Positions 1-14,173 are shown, numbered from the stretch's first letter. The stretch: DNA of 64,000 nucleotides from Antedon mediterranea (GCF_964355755.1 NC_092673.1:33363648-33427647); one strand, 5' to 3'. Numbers and translations are program-made. Notes: a model not told the origin generated them from the letters alone.

Positions 1-1340
1 CAGAGAGCTCTATCCCATGGGAAACTGAGCCTCCTGATACTATACAGTATAGCCTCTTCTCTTAAAAGCGTTATGTAAATGGATTTCTGCCAGCCAACGT
101 GGTCGTTAAAAGTTAATATTTATGGGTTGGATGCTGTGGTATAAGCCTGTTGCAGTCAGCAGACACGATACTGTAGATTGTTTATGGTTATTAGACATAG
201 TAAGTTAAGTAAAGTCGGCTGGTATGCTCAGCAAGGTACGAAAGAAACCGCTTCATTTCTACATGGTTAAATATATTTGATCAGTTTAAGTTAAAGAATT
301 CAAATTGTATGGATATATTACAAACAGCATCTTGACATTTTAAATGTATCATTGCAACGTATGTTGGTAAAAACATGAGCGATCATACAAACGGCATTTG
401 TAACAAATGACGCATACAAATCGAAATACAAATGTTAACATTTTAATACGCAAGTATGGCTTCACTAATGACATTACATAGTTTTTGAACGGTGTTCTAT
501 TAGTGGACATCTGTATACATATCTTAGTAACGAGGAGAAGCGTTATATGAATTTATAAATATACTTATTTGGATATTAAGAGAGGCATTAGAACTATTTT
601 CTTGCCTTTAGGTTTCTACAAGTTAAGAAATCGTTAATTCGTCAATGGTAAAAGAGACATTATATTATTACGCGCGCCTACAATTATTGATGATACGAGT
701 CTTTACGCGCGCGTCGACTTCTGTGTTAAATTCCCTCTTTTAGGTCTACACAGCAGGGCTACTGATGCATTTGTATTCGTACATAATATTAAAGTATGAG
801 CTTTTTGGATCGAATTGTGTACCACGTCAAACAAGATGCCTTTATTTAACCATTATTTAACCCAATTGATGCGTATAAATATAATATAAACTGATCATTG
901 TACCTTTCAATGCCGCTACTGTAAGATCAATACATTAAATGAGTAGGCCTAGTTGTAGCATTTTACGAGATATCTGTTCAATAAATGATGATATATTTTT
1001 ATCTTACTCCTGAATTAAAATATATGCTTACGACTAAATAGACATATATAATGCGATGTGTTCGTTTTTAAAGTAAAATTGTCGTTTTATACCGAATGAA
1101 ATGATAGTCTGCTGCAATGTATATACCAATATCGTAAGGGATCATCTGAGAAAATGTTACTGTGGGAGGGAATGTTAATTTTTCGCGTGGCAATATAATT
1201 ATTGATGGCGACTTAATCCTATACGATTACTTGGTCATTAATAAAACTCCGGGATCGTCTCCTATATTTGTATTTTCTTCATACATTATCAATATGAAAG
1301 TGGATGGACCGACTAACCGACCGACGGACATACCAACGCT
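1..1340. other. Intergenic, nothing recognised
   Basis: AT-rich sequence with no credible coding frame. A short GC-rich patch at about 670-715 (ACGCGCGCG cores) matches the dispersed family also seen near 16700, 20935, 23215 and 26340. Confidence 0.6.
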
Positions 1341-1505
1341 AAAGCTCTGTCTACACTATCAAATTGTATGTGACAAAACAATGTGATGTGCCCATATATG
1401 GACTCGATGATGTCATATCACTACTATATTTGGGAATATAACTACCATATTTAGGCACATGACAGTTTTTTTTTTCAAACTAGTTTGATAGTGTAGACAG
1501 AGCTT
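1341..1505. mobile_element. MITE family A, full copy
   Basis: About 165 bp with terminal inverted repeats beginning AGCTCTGTCTACACTATCAA and ending in the complement of the same. Flanks are TAA on the left and TTAA on the right. The interior has repeated ATATGGGCACATCAC-like motifs that also form inverted pairs. The small open frame across its left edge is a chance frame. Confidence 0.85.
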
Positions 1506-2257
1506 AACATTCCAAATTATATTCAATGACAAATGGTTTTATTGAGAAAGATTTTGAGAAGTTATTTTCGACAAGTTTGGTTGGTTTTCAGGGACTGCTC
1601 AACCTCCAGAAGATATATATAAATGTTGATTTGTTGAAAAGTAACTTTCATATTTATTTGTTCTCTACCAACGAGATGAATATAAAAGTTTTTCTCGTTA
1701 TCTCAATGGAAATGTTTTCAATTTATGCATATTGCATCTATTTAATTGTTTTATGTATTTTTCAGTTTTTATTGTTCAGATTTTACCTTATTTGTCATCT
1801 GGACGAATAAATGACACGTTTAAACTGTTTCAAATGAAAAAAAATCTAAAGACAGTTCCAATAATTATGGTAAAAATCTAGGTGCCAAGAAAAACGTCTT
1901 TCTAAGCTTAGCGTCTAATAAAATGTTATCAGATGTAATCTGGTTTTATAGGCCTACCCGATTCTCAGTGCCGTATCTTCACATTATGACAACATTTACC
2001 CAGTATCATGGAATATTCGGTAAAACAGCAGCTCATGTGTATCCCATGGTGCCTGTATCATACGGGTTAGGTATAGTCTAAAATACTACAGATACAGTAC
2101 TGGGAATCGGTTGGTTTGTAGCCTAATCTAATTATATCTTGTCTTGTCAATTCAGTAAGACAATGAATAATGTTACCGATGTTGGCTTAAATAATATCGA
2201 TTTTAGTGATTGGAAAGTGATCGTGTAGAAACAAAGCTTTGTGTATGTCAACCGAAT

Positions 2258-2340
2258 TTGATGTTATATCGACTGGTATGAGCATTATAATCAATAATGT
2301 TTGTTATATCGACTGGTATGAGCATTATAATCAATACTGT
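2258..2340. repeat. Two-copy tandem duplication, about 41 bp
   Basis: The segment beginning GTTATATCGACTGGTATGAG occurs twice in direct succession with almost no difference. Confidence 0.85.
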
Positions 2341-3239
2341 CTGCAGATAGCTACAGCCGAAAACAAGTCAGGTAGGGAAAAGGAGTAATCGGCGATAGTG
2401 CTGGACGAATGGAACGTAATAGGAACCTAAACGGTAAAGATGAGCCCGTCAACGTAGGCTCGAATTTTGGTATGCTTGATCACCGGGTAATATTATATCC
2501 AAGCGCTCTTGTTATACCACCGGGATGGACAGATATGTGGGTAGCAATGCCTGGTATTCTTGAACTCTAAAAAAGCACGTATGGCTCACGTACTCTTTCT
2601 TACGCACGCACAAGTGAGTGAATCTTCCTGCTCCATGATCTGTTAACATAAGGTCGTAGGCTCGAATCCCACTTTGATCAAATCATGGTATAGTGTTGAT
2701 AGTTGAGCATTAATTATAAATACAGCTGATTACATTGTGTTTGTGCAAAAAAATATTTCTAATTTAAATATTATTTGCATATTGCATTTTATTCGAATGT
2801 TTTGTTCTTATCCATTTTCTCATAAACGTAGTAACATGCACAGCAATTTTCTTACGTAGCAATTTTAGTTACAATTCCTTTTAGCGTTGCAAATAATATG
2901 CAAATGCTAACATTCTGTCATACGAATTGAAGCAGTCTTCTTTTTTTTATTCATGCGTCACACGAAAACAACAATAATGATGACCAACCACATTAGTGAT
3001 GACGTCACAGTGACTCGGGGTCATTTTCTGCATATAAGCAGCTAGCAGCTTAATACTTGAGTTCTTCGGTTGATTGGAAACAAGATGCGAATTTCGCATA
3101 ATCGATTTTCCTCAACGCGTAATCTGTGTTAAACGTATGATGAACGCTGCAGCCAAACCCGGGATGAATATAATGTTGCAATAATGATAACACAAATTGA
3201 AGAGAGTATGAACACGTGACGTACGTGCATATATAAAAA

Positions 3240-3590
3240 GGTAATACAATTTGTCTACATAAAATACATATAAGACTATTATATTAGATTGTACATATTA
3301 TTCAGAGATGAGATCTACTGCAGAAAACATTTCTGAGAAAATGACATCGTAATAATATCATGAGATATTAAAACTGATCAATCGGGTTGGCCATGTACGG
3401 TATCATTCAAAAATATAATTTTGTCTGCATAAAATACACAAAACTATGTTAGAGGCCTACACTGTAATATATTACTTATAGATCTCCTGCAGTAACCATT
3501 TCTGGAAAAATGACAACTAGGCCTAATTACAGGATGGATTTTCCTGCAGTAACCATTTCTGGGAAAATGACAACTAGGCCTAATTAAATT
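3240..3590. repeat. Diverged direct duplications
   Basis: CCTGCAGTAACCATTTCTGG occurs at about 3486 and again at about 3542 (57-bp spacing). A more diverged copy of the whole block, including TTTGTCTACATAAAATACA, precedes it at about 3250-3350. Confidence 0.7.
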
Positions 3591-3794
3591 ATGGATTTTC
3601 AAATTTCTGATGTCCTTCATGGTGGTGGGCCTATGCCTACATTATATTTAGAGATGTATTGTCCACCAAAATTGACAAATAGCCTAATGATGAATAAAAT
3701 AAAATGTTGCATAGACCATTCTGCAGTTGTAATAAATATATTTCGAAAGGATAACAAAATTACGCCAGGAAAAAATTAAAAAAACAAAACTAAA

Positions 3795-4024
3795 AATACC
3801 GTAATGATTTCGTTTAATAGAAAAAGACAAGGAGAGAATCCACATTTAACTAAAACCCGTTAAATTCTGGGCAATGAATGGGCTTCCAGTTCAATTTTTT
3901 CTTTAAATTACAGTATTTGGGTAAATATTTTTTCCTGATCTTTATTATTACTGTATACTGTATTAAAACAGCTATTCAACATGTTTTAAAACTGTTTTTC
4001 CGGGGAACAATATATCTTTAAATA
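3795..4024. mobile_element. MITE family D, diverged partial copy
   Basis: Shares CTTTAAATTACAGT and AACAATATATCTTTAA with the complete copy at 50109-50648. The left end is not recognisable. Confidence 0.55.
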
Positions 4025-4430
4025 TAAAGAATCGTCTGTCTCGGTTGCCCATGTTTTAACTGTATATTACACTGTTTGTGGCTGTATCGCCTTAACGTTC
4101 AATTAAACATCTATCGATTAAAGTTGTTTGGATGAATATGCGAACACCACTAAATTAAGTACATCAACATGTACTCTACAAAATATATTTGGCAAGTATA
4201 ATTTTATTTTTAAATGAGATTTCACTTTGCATAACGAGGTTGCCATGGTTACATAATATCATTAATGTGTGGTAATTCGTGTATAACATTTGTGTTAAAC
4301 AATTTCTTAAACGTTCTAGCATGAGATATTTCTCCATAAAAAATGTGCATTACCTCTAAATATAAATACAATGGAAAGGACCAAGGAGATACATTCGGAA
4401 CCTAAAAAGTGTCCCCCTTCAGCTTGGTTC

Positions 4431-4619
4431 CCACTAGAACGTAACGCAAGGACGTGAACGTAACGCAAGGACGTAAACGCAACGCAAGCGTTTTAACCAA
4501 TGACAAGCGAAGTTATAGACAGTTAGCAATCACAAGCGAATAAGCCATCGCTTGTGATTGGTCAATTCACTTGCGTTGCGTTAGGTCCTTGTGTTGCGTC
4601 GCTAGTGGCAACCAAGCTT
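4431..4619. mobile_element. MITE family B, full copy
   Basis: About 190 bp foldback element. Termini AGCTTGGTTCCCACTAG and the complement; subterminal repeats of ACGTAACGCAACGCAAG; central inverted ATTGACCAATCACAAGCGA. It sits inside another repeat carrying GGTGTCCCC motifs (about 4380-4720), so it is a nested insertion. Confidence 0.85.
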
Positions 4620-6120
4620 TAATAGAGGTGTCCCCTGAATAAGGGCTTGGTCGTAGTAGGCTATACTGTATATTTCCTCTCGTTGGATTCACAGGAAAGT
4701 TTCCCCATAAATAGGGGTGTAACCTGGATGAAGGTGTACCAAATACGGAGGTTGTAGGCCTACTGTAGTTGAATACAGCGTAATCTATTTTTAGAACATA
4801 CGATTATCATTTATCTAATATCTCATTAAGGCTATCGTTAATGTATTACCGTAGTTGGCGGTGTTGATAATTTTTGAACTGATTCTTCCACGCCCATATT
4901 TAATTATAATTTTGAACATTACTTCCTGAAAGAGTGGGTTGAACAAAAACAAGAGTGTGGATTTACGAAAAGAGTCTAAAAGGGGCGTAGAACTGATCGT
5001 GTCGCAGCCACAGATACACCCTTTGACGCCATATAGAAATGATCTGGTCTTTTTGATTTCTCTTTCTTAAATGACTTTATACGAAATCTCCTGAACCGTC
5101 TTTCGTCAGGATTAATAAAATAGGCCTATATGAACATAAACTATATGTATTACTCAGGCTCTTAGTAATAAAATACCCGCCAATATATATCATCATTTAT
5201 TATCTTTACCATAGCTTTGGTTGTGGGCCCATCATTTTCTGGAGTAAGCCTAGGCCTAATTCGTTTACTGTGTGTTTTTTCCCTCTGAATGGGAGTTAAT
5301 GTCTTTTTTGGGCAAATTACGAGCTGTAACACTTTCAAATTATTTATTCTTAAAGAAATAGCTCATTCTTGAAATATTATGCGCAATCGATTTTAAAAAG
5401 TATCGTCGTATTAAATAGGTAATAGGCAGCTAAGGAAAAATATCGTCTGCTAGGCACGTGACGTATATTCGCATGCGCAGATTGCAAGTGAGATGATTGT
5501 TGAGAATGAATGAAGACAGTAATTATTTTTATGAATATATTTACAATATTTTCGTCGACATAAAATATGAATACGTACACTGGACTGGTTAAAAGAATAA
5601 GATCTCCATCTCTTTTTCAGAATAGGTTTGATTATTGGGACAGGATTACGCATTCACAAAGTTTTTGACCCATTTTCACTAGGTCCAATCAATAATACCT
5701 GGTAATTTAATTCATAATTGGGACTGCTATGTTTCTTAATTATCATTATTTCATTCAATAATTCATGTTTTCATTTTAAGTAAAGCCACCGTGAGTTAGG
5801 TGTGGTTAGGAAAGTTCTAGAGCGTGTTAACCTCTCTCAGTCAAGAGGGCGTTGTTCAGTCCAGACGGTCCCAGCAAGTTCATAAACGCGCCACATTTTG
5901 TGATGATGTGAGTCACAGCTCGCGTTTGAAGAAGAGGCTACGGTTTGTGTCAGACCAAAGTATACAGTAGGATGAAAACTTGATACTCTTCGCGACGCAC
6001 GGTGTCTGCAAGCGGCGTGAAACAGATCGTTTCGCAGTCACAGCCCTTTGATCTCCGGAGCTCAGCATCCTGTTGTTCGATTGCCATGGTTAGGCCTATA
6101 GGCCTACTGCATGCCGTTTA

Positions 6121-6299
6121 AGCGTGGTTCCCACTAGCGACGCAACGCAAGGACGTAACGCAACGCAAGTGAATTGACCAATCACAAGCGATGGCTTATT
6201 CGCTTGTGATTGCTAACTGTCTATAACTTCACTTGTCATTGGTTAAAACGCTTGCGTTGCGTTTACGTCCTTGCGTTACGCTATAGTGGGAACCAAGCT
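6121..6299. mobile_element. MITE family B, full copy with TTAA target
   Basis: Starts GCGTGGTTCCCACTAGCGAC next to TTAA and ends GGGAACCAAGC next to TTAA. Same interior as the copy at 4431, inverted relative to it. Confidence 0.88.
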
Positions 6300-7960
6300 T
6301 AATGGTCGCTAGACATGATACCGCTCATTTATCGGGTGATATTGCCATACAACATCTATTTAAACAATAAAAACTTTACTGTTTTCAACAATCAAATTCT
6401 AATCAAATTAATTCATCTTAAGAAGTTTCCGCCGATGCCTGAAAATTTGCTTATAAATTAATTCGGTTATAAATCAAAGTTAATTAGCATATAAATAGAA
6501 AATAAAGAGTGAGTTTTAATTACTTCAATCTTGAATAATGGTAAGTTAACAACATTCAGCTCTGGTTTGACTTTTTAGATTTGCCTACAGCGTCAGATCT
6601 AATTTAATTCGACAAAGATAAAACCGGCATAAAAAGAAAAATAAAACTCAGTAAACTATATAGATGCATTATGGTTGCCATGGACACCAACTGTTGATAA
6701 TAAGGACAGCAACGTCATAATCCGTAACATAGTTACAGCATCAGTAATTTGAATTTAGATAATTCCAAAGATTCTCTGATAAAATTTCAATTTTTCAGTT
6801 TTACGTACCAAAATAACAATGGTATAGGCCTACTGTAGGGTTATTGTGTTTCAAAAAGCCGTTATTTAACGGTAAGCCAAGGCCGATGTGTTTTCAGTAA
6901 GCCTACTATATTTGAAAAGCGGCGTGTTTTTTTTAAAGTTATGCTATATTTCTTTAAAAATCGGTATTTTTTCTGAAAAAAAATATACAGTAGGCCTATA
7001 GTCTATTTTATATCTTTCTAAAAAAAGGGTAGTCTATATGTTTCTTTCAAAAAGGTAATGTATGTTTCTTTAACAAATGTATAGATCTATGTTTCTGAAA
7101 AAAGGTAGTCTACAGCATGTTTCTAAAAGTCACGGCATGTTTCTGAAATCCGGTAAGTACTAAAGGCCGACATGTTTCTTAAAACCAATATGTAATTTTC
7201 TAAAAACCGCTGTGCCATATTCTTTAATAACCGGTATGTTTGCACCGGTATTTCTTTAAACCGGCATCCATATTCCAAAACAACCGACAGGGGATTACCC
7301 TTTCGCTGTGTTCTTAATGTCGACCAAACCCATCCAATTACTGTTTCCTTTTAATTATCAACGGTTTCCAGGCAACGACCAATTATCGAGCAACTAACAT
7401 TTTGCATCAATAAACTATATACTGTAGGCCTACCTATGAAACGCCGTAAGCGCAAACATTGTTAGCAAAGCAACGATGAAGTCGATTGACCGTCTAGACT
7501 CGTAATGTTTTGCAATTATCAACTTGTGTTTAAACATTGGTGTTAATTTGACTCGCCATAGACAAGTGAATTATTGACTGACTAGTTTCCCGACTAAATG
7601 CAATTTCGAACAAGTAATTGACATGACTAGAGTACGAACGGAGCCAGTGGTCAATTTCCTTACCGTTTTGCATAATGTATCTTACTTATCAAATTGTAAT
7701 TGCATACTGTATATTATTGTATACCCTTAATTTATAAATAATCTAACTTATGCACAAAACGAAACTTTGTTCTAAACCTTCTGATAAAACCACACGACTG
7801 ATACTTGCATCGATAAAATTGTTTTGTTAAAATGTATTTTTAACTCAAAAGCTGCGTCGTTCGGTTATTCTTGGCCATTTTCTCTACGTCACAATAGGGT
7901 CAAAGAAGGGTCATCGCGAATCACCAACTACGGTGTCCGTCTAATAGACCACGGGAAACG

Positions 7961-8287
7961 GCTAGTTGCCTGTATATCTACGTATTACAGGCTAGTTGCC
8001 TGTATATCTACGTATTACAGACTAGTTGCCTGTATATCTACGTATTACAGGCTAGTTGCCTGTATATCTACGTATTACAGGCTAGTTGCCTGTATATCTA
8101 CGTATTACAGGCTAGTTGCCTGTATATCTACGTATTACAGGCTAGTTGCCTGTATATCTACGTATTACAGACTAGTTGCCTGTATATCTATGTATTACAG
8201 GCTAGTTGCCTGTATATCTACGTATTACAGGCTAGTTGCCTGTATATCTACGTATTACAGGCTAGTTGCCTGTATATCTACGTATTA
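7961..8287. repeat. 30-bp minisatellite, about 11 copies
   Basis: The unit begins GCTAGTTGCCTGTATATCTA. Copies are almost identical, with only a few G/A and C/T differences, so the array is young or homogenised. Because 30 is a multiple of three it creates a spurious repeat-protein frame (7824-8291). Confidence 0.97.
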
Positions 8288-9176
8288 TTGACGGACAGGA
8301 AACCACTAGTTGTATTTCTAATTCTAAAAATGAATTTTTTTTTAAATAATTATTTAGTGAACAGGATTTCATACCGCAGTTCTGCCATCGTGCACGTTTT
8401 CCTGCCGCCCGCCTGCAATGCGCTTTCCGCCGTAACCCATATGCGCTGTGAATCACTTAAATATGATCTTGACGATAATTTTTAAAGAAAATCAATAACA
8501 TAAATTGTGACTGTATGCTACTTTTAATGCAATGTGATTAGCAGCGAGGACATTTTCGATATTGTTGCTTTCAGAAGACGCGATGCAAGTTGTTTATCTT
8601 CACTAGAATAGGATGAATTACAATAATAATATGCATTCATAATATCGTCGTATATTGCGATGGACACGCATTAACAATGAGAGTCTAATAGTATACTGTA
8701 TACAACGGACTGAGTAACGCCTTAATTCAGCATTAACATTAAAGAAAACTGAACATTTAAATTGTTACTCTTCATTGCGTACCGTACCGGTATATAAATT
8801 CAAAATATATTATTATGGAACATACGTTTTCTTCCTGCCTGCTTTGAAATATTTTTTTTCTTTGCGCATATTTGTCATAATTTATTCGCAGTACAACTGC
8901 GAGTCTACATTAAACAGCGTATTTATTCTTAAAATCACTATCCGCATCAATGATAATGACGTATTGACATTGGTAACTATAGGTAACCGTAATTTTCTTG
9001 TACAAATAATGTTAAACCATATACTTCGTATCAAATCATGTCTGTGGAGCGCATAATATACTGTTGTCACATATCATTAAAATCTTCAAGAATTATGCTT
9101 TCGTGCGCTGCTTGTTTTCATCAATTATTAACGATAACAAAAAATGGCGGTAAATAAAAATATAGTTTGGACTTAC

Positions 9177-9414
9177 TCAAGCAGTCTGCGCTCCCTGCGC
9201 TGTATTTGTTCCTTTGTTAGTTTGCCTCCTTGTTTTTCTTTCCATTCTGTAACTGTTTTCGAAGCTAACTCTACCTCAGGTTCATATGCAACGTTGATTA
9301 CTCCACCGTTTGCCTCAGCCTCGTTGTAATTGGAGACCGAGGCATTACTGGACCTGCGCACTCGTGGCGCCACGTTCAACATGGCGACACGGCCGCCAAT
9401 CGCACCTGCCGCGG
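9177..9414 (-). CDS. Candidate internal exon of an unidentified gene
   Basis: A 238-nt exon between a strong acceptor (a run of T then CAG at 9415-9417) and a consensus donor GA|GTAAGT at 9176. It carries two phase bases, 78 codons and two trailing bases. The peptide starts AAGAIGGRVAMLNVAPRVRR, continues through a glycine/acidic segment SNYNEAEANGGVINVAYEPE, and ends in a charged, probably helical stretch QIQRRERRLLE. GC content and codon use are clearly above the surroundings. I do not recognise the family; the middle methionine could be a start. No flanking exons could be identified, so it may be an isolated exon of a gene with long introns or a decayed fragment. Confidence 0.55.
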
Positions 9415-9736
9415 CTGAAAAAAAAGGGGAAAACATAAACATATATATATATAATTTCAACATACATTAATCAATAGTAAGTCTTATATAAAAAATGTTA
9501 ACAAAATAATTTATGTAATGATTATAATTATGATGATGATGATTTATCGAAATATAAATAGGTCTATAAAACTAGGCCTAATTCTTGAGTGATATTTAAA
9601 GTATGGTTTTATTAAATTTTTGTTCAAGATATAAAATATAAGATAAAAGGAAACAATGCATAACTGTCATTCCATAGATTGGAGGAAAAAATCTACAGTA
9701 GAGCCTCTTTACCAAAGTACTCAGCAAAGTGTTCCC

Positions 9737-9822
9737 TCAAAAGGAGTGTGGTGGGCCTACTGTACGAAGTGCTATCTCAAAAGGAGTGTGGTAGGCCTAC
9801 TGTACGAAGTGCTATCTCGGAG
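9737..9822. repeat. 42-bp direct repeat, two copies
   Basis: The segment beginning CTCAAAAGGAGTGTGGT and including GGCCTACTGTACGAAGTGCT is repeated in tandem. Confidence 0.85.
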
Positions 9823-10463
9823 GATCCCAGCACATCCGATTGCAGTGTCACTAAATACAGTTTAACTAACTATCGCAAGTCATTGAAATATACTGTCTGT
9901 ATTACAGGTTCTTTCTGCAGCTAAGGTATAATGTAATGTAAACCCAGTGAAAGCAGGTATAACATGTATTAAAAGTATTTAATCCATATAGGCCTAGCTA
10001 CATTTCCTGTGTCACCAACTAGGGTGAGTGCATGTTTTTTTTTTTACTTGATTTTGAAAATGGTTCCATGATAGTTCTCTGTCATTACATTTTGTATTGA
10101 AAATATACAGTAAACGTTTTTTTAATTTGTACCTAGACTTGTACCTCAATGACTTGCGACAGTCAGTTAAGATGTATCGAAGTGACAGTTCCAGAATCGG
10201 GTGCCCAACCATTGTATATACGATAATACAAATAATTGTATTTATTAGGCAAGTATTTGGGAGCAAAAATAGGCATTAGCCAATCAGAATAACTACTCAC
10301 TGTGCTCCATCACCACTCTCCCTCCTTACTTTACATTTTAATACGTCATTGGAAACTACCATTAGTTTAATTATAAATAAAATCATATATTTTTTATTTT
10401 ATTTATTTATTTTATTTAATCGAAACCAACAGAGATAATACCGCCACTAACAGGTTCGATAAA

Positions 10464-10620
10464 AACAAAGCCAGGATTGTTTCAAGCACCTTGATTGGTC
10501 CTAACAAAGCCAGGATTGTTTCAAGCACCTTGATTGGTCCTAACAAAGCCAGGATTGTTTCAAGCACCTTGATTGGTCCTAACAAAGCCAGGATTGTTTC
10601 AAGCACCTTGATTGCTCCTA
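10464..10620. repeat. 39-bp minisatellite, four copies
   Basis: The unit starts AACAAAGCCAGGATTGTTTC; copies are identical except at the right edge. The minus-strand frame through it is spurious. Confidence 0.95.
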
Positions 10621-11230
10621 ACATTGATCAAGGGCTTCTCTCGTCTATTTGATACCCAATGTAACATCAATTCTAATTCTAGAGAATCTGTGATGACACG
10701 TGCGCAAAGTGTTATATCTATCGTATGTGCGGTTTTCGAGCCATTTCTAAAAAATGTTTTGATTTTGTTGTGCATGATTCATATACATAACGGTCTTCGT
10801 GTATTATTAAATAGCTCCCTCTATACTGTAGATTAAGTGTATTAAGCTAAAGTACCATACATGCAGATGAAGGTTAAGAATATAAAATAAATGTTTTAGT
10901 GTGGAGATAATAATAAAATTATACAAAACAATGAACTAATGGATCTTATATTAGCTTAGGCCTAAATCTATAATTACCGAGTAATAAGTAGAAATTTGTT
11001 TTCAGATAGGCCTATGCGCTTATAGTACATTCGTGTATGCTGTATACCGTATATATATGCACAAGTAGTATACTAGTATTAGGCCCAGTAGGTTATGTCT
11101 GCGCGCAAAACAAAAGTTCGAGAGTGCATGAAATCTAAATAAAATTAAATAAGATAGATAAAACAATTGTTAATAAAACTACTATTATTTTTAAGAAATT
11201 GATATTGATTAGCTACTACTGTAGTAAAAG

Positions 11231-11267
11231 CATGGAGGTAAAAAATAATTTATTTTTTACCTCCATG
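11231..11267. repeat. Perfect hairpin, 17-18 bp stem
   Basis: CATGGAGGTAAAAAATA is followed immediately by its reverse complement, leaving a loop of only about 3 bases. No flanking target duplication is evident. Confidence 0.9.
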
Positions 11268-11924
11268 GTAAAAGTATCGAACAGTTTCATATTATGTTTT
11301 CGCTGTGGACAGTCATTATTGATTATGTTGTTTACTCCCGTCGCAAGATGGCTCACTACTAGATTTTCAATGTATCATTACTCCTATTTCAATCAAAATG
11401 ATATCGGAGATTTTCTACGGGTAATTTAAATAACCAGACTAGTCGTATAAATGTTTAATGATTATCATGTTTTCTTTGACATTACAACTTGCATTTAATA
11501 TATGACATAGTTGAATTATAGCGTGGTATTTATTTACCATAGTTAGGCCTCGATTACGGAAGCATAATACGTATAGAATCGAAGATATACACACAGTACG
11601 ATATGCCTAAGATTGAATATTTCATCAGGAGAGGCCCATTATAGGTTTATATGATTAGGCCTCTGGTATTAAAGCTTGTGTTCAGACATGGAGAAATAAG
11701 TTGAGCTAACTTATTTCGCCATGGTGCTGACGACGATGATGATGATGATGTTGATGAGGATGACGTCATATGGCTTACATTTCGATATACTTAATCCCCG
11801 ACCTGATCCGAATGAATATTAAATCATTCTCTTCTAAGCATATATATTGATACTTTTAATAAATTTTACTTACAATTCATATCAATAGGATAATAAAAAT
11901 AAAGGTAATCACTTCCGTAGAATA

Positions 11925-12163
11925 ATAAATGTTTTCACTTATAAACAGACAGAATAAATGGTTACATTCAATCAAAAACCCTTGACTTCTCGTCAATTTG
12001 ACTATTTTATTTTCTTTAAATTAGGCCTACAGTTTTTTCGAGTAGACTAACTTTTTTTTCGATCTAATTTTTTGTAAACGTGAATACTGTAACTAAAATG
12101 TCATATTCAACCGAATCATTTAAAAATGTATATATTTTTTCAGAGAGTACCACAGTATATCTT
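11925..12163. mobile_element. MITE family D, diverged copy
   Basis: Shares TAAATGGTTACATTCAA, TTTCTTTAAATTA and a degraded terminus CAGTATATCTTTAA with other family D copies. Confidence 0.55.
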
Positions 12164-13655
12164 TAATGATGAATATTAACAAAAAAGAGCCGAAGTTCGC
12201 CGCGGCCGACTCCCTTTACATTGTTAGCTGCACACTTGACACAAACGCGTTTAACTTACACAGTTGAGATACATTCATTTGAGCTTGACGTTTATTGTAC
12301 TAAGGGAACAAATGAAACGATAACATTTCATAATTTCTAGTTTTAGAATTTAAATTGATTTTTACACATTTTGACACAAATCCTGTAGCAAAGCTCGACA
12401 CACCTCATATTGGTCGATAATTCGATATGTGCTTTTATCCGACAATAGGTTTTGTAACTGGACATTTTAAACAGCAAAACAAGTACTGTAGATCTATAGA
12501 AAGTTGCTGCAGCGCATGCGATCGATTCCAACTTTTACATTGCGATGACGCAATTGTTTTGTAGGTTTTAACATGTAGAGGTAGCATATGATGTTCAATC
12601 GCCACTCCATTATCTGTGTATCTCCATACCAAGGCCAATTTACACAGACGAGATGAAACGCTAATATAAATATAGAATATATATAAATGTTATTCCTTAT
12701 GATCATTTACAAACAATGCGGAGCCACGGACGACGGGAGGTTTCCGCTCACGATAAAATAGACAGATTCTATGTGGGACAAGCTACGCGGTTTTCCTAAT
12801 TTCGTTACCGCTCGTCTGTGTAAATTTCCCTTTACAGTATGTTTTCCAGTATCAGGATAAATCCCGTAATAAATCATCTCATTTGTATCACATGTGTTGC
12901 CTGTATCATGTAATGGTTATAAGGATATGGTTTATAATACTAGGCGATGAATGTGAAACACAAGCGATCGCAAATCAAGGAAACGTTTGTTATTTATAGA
13001 TTTCAATTTCTGAATATTATATCCTAGATTGTAGTCTAATAAAAGTCCGTTCTTTAAATGTGTTTAGCTACTGTAAGCAAACCAATTATTGGGTAATATT
13101 GCATTTTAAAATATATTACCATATCTCTACTTTAACTTCTATTTAATTATCAATCATTATTATTAATGAATGAGATTGGCCTGCAATAAAACCGACCGAT
13201 TGAATACTTCAGTATAATAGCAAAAACACTATTCTATACTATAGTGGGCGCAGCCGAGTGGAAATAATAATTTTGGAGGCAGTTTTTATGGCACTAGCTG
13301 TATCTAATCTATCTGTTTAGGCAAATTATGTAATATTCAAATCCACGTTTCGCGGTACATCTGAGATAGATCAGATAGGTATCCAAGGCGGAGATTTTGT
13401 CCCGAGGTTTTTCCATTGTGCTCGCCTATGTTAAAATTAACCATAATTTATTTATATATAGATGCAGTGTCACATTAGGTATAATGTGAATTGGATGGAT
13501 TTATTTTGATTGAAAGTAAAAAAATGAATAGGCCTACTACATTTTATGCATTCATTTGATTTTATGGAATTTTGAAAAATAGAGTTGGTTAAATCACGGG
13601 GTAATAGTTACGTCATGGTTATTGATTGTTACCATGGAGGAATCGGTTTGTACAA

Positions 13656-13682
13656 GCCTCACATGTTACACACATGTGAGGC
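13656..13682. repeat. Short perfect hairpin
   Basis: GCCTCACATGT, a TACAC loop, then ACATGTGAGGC: an 11-bp perfect stem. Confidence 0.85.
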
Positions 13683-14173
13683 TGTATCAAGGAAGGTCTA
13701 TGATACTGTACAGTATATGAAAATCCCTAGACCCGATTAAACTATAAAAGGACAATGTAACTATTTATGTGTATGTAATTTGTTCATATTGTTTTTCCTT
13801 TTATATTTTATGCTAACATTGTCATGTATGGTGAACTGAATTGTGAAAGTCAGTAAATGAATTGTATACAAAAATCATTATGCAAATTACAACACCGTCA
13901 AGACACCGACACAAACCAATAAAATACCGGTAATGAATAAATTAAACATTAATATATTATATAATAACTGAATGATTTATTCACTAAGATGTATAATATG
14001 TGTATTGATTTTGCATTTGATGAATTAAGTAATTTACAAAAGATGCAGATTGCTGCATGCTCTAACAAAGCTAGTCTAGAAACATCGACACATGTTACAA
14101 ACATTTACATTTATCATGTAAAAGAATAATATACATATAGAATCAATATTCACCAAAACAAAGAGTCTTCATT

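Noticed and set aside
2440-2690. GTAGGCTCGAATCCC, a B-box-like motif
   Set aside because: No A box at the right distance and no cloverleaf; not callable as tRNA or SINE.
7824-8291. 155-residue repeat-protein frame
   Set aside because: It is a 30-bp minisatellite whose length is a multiple of three; the non-repeat start has no coding character.
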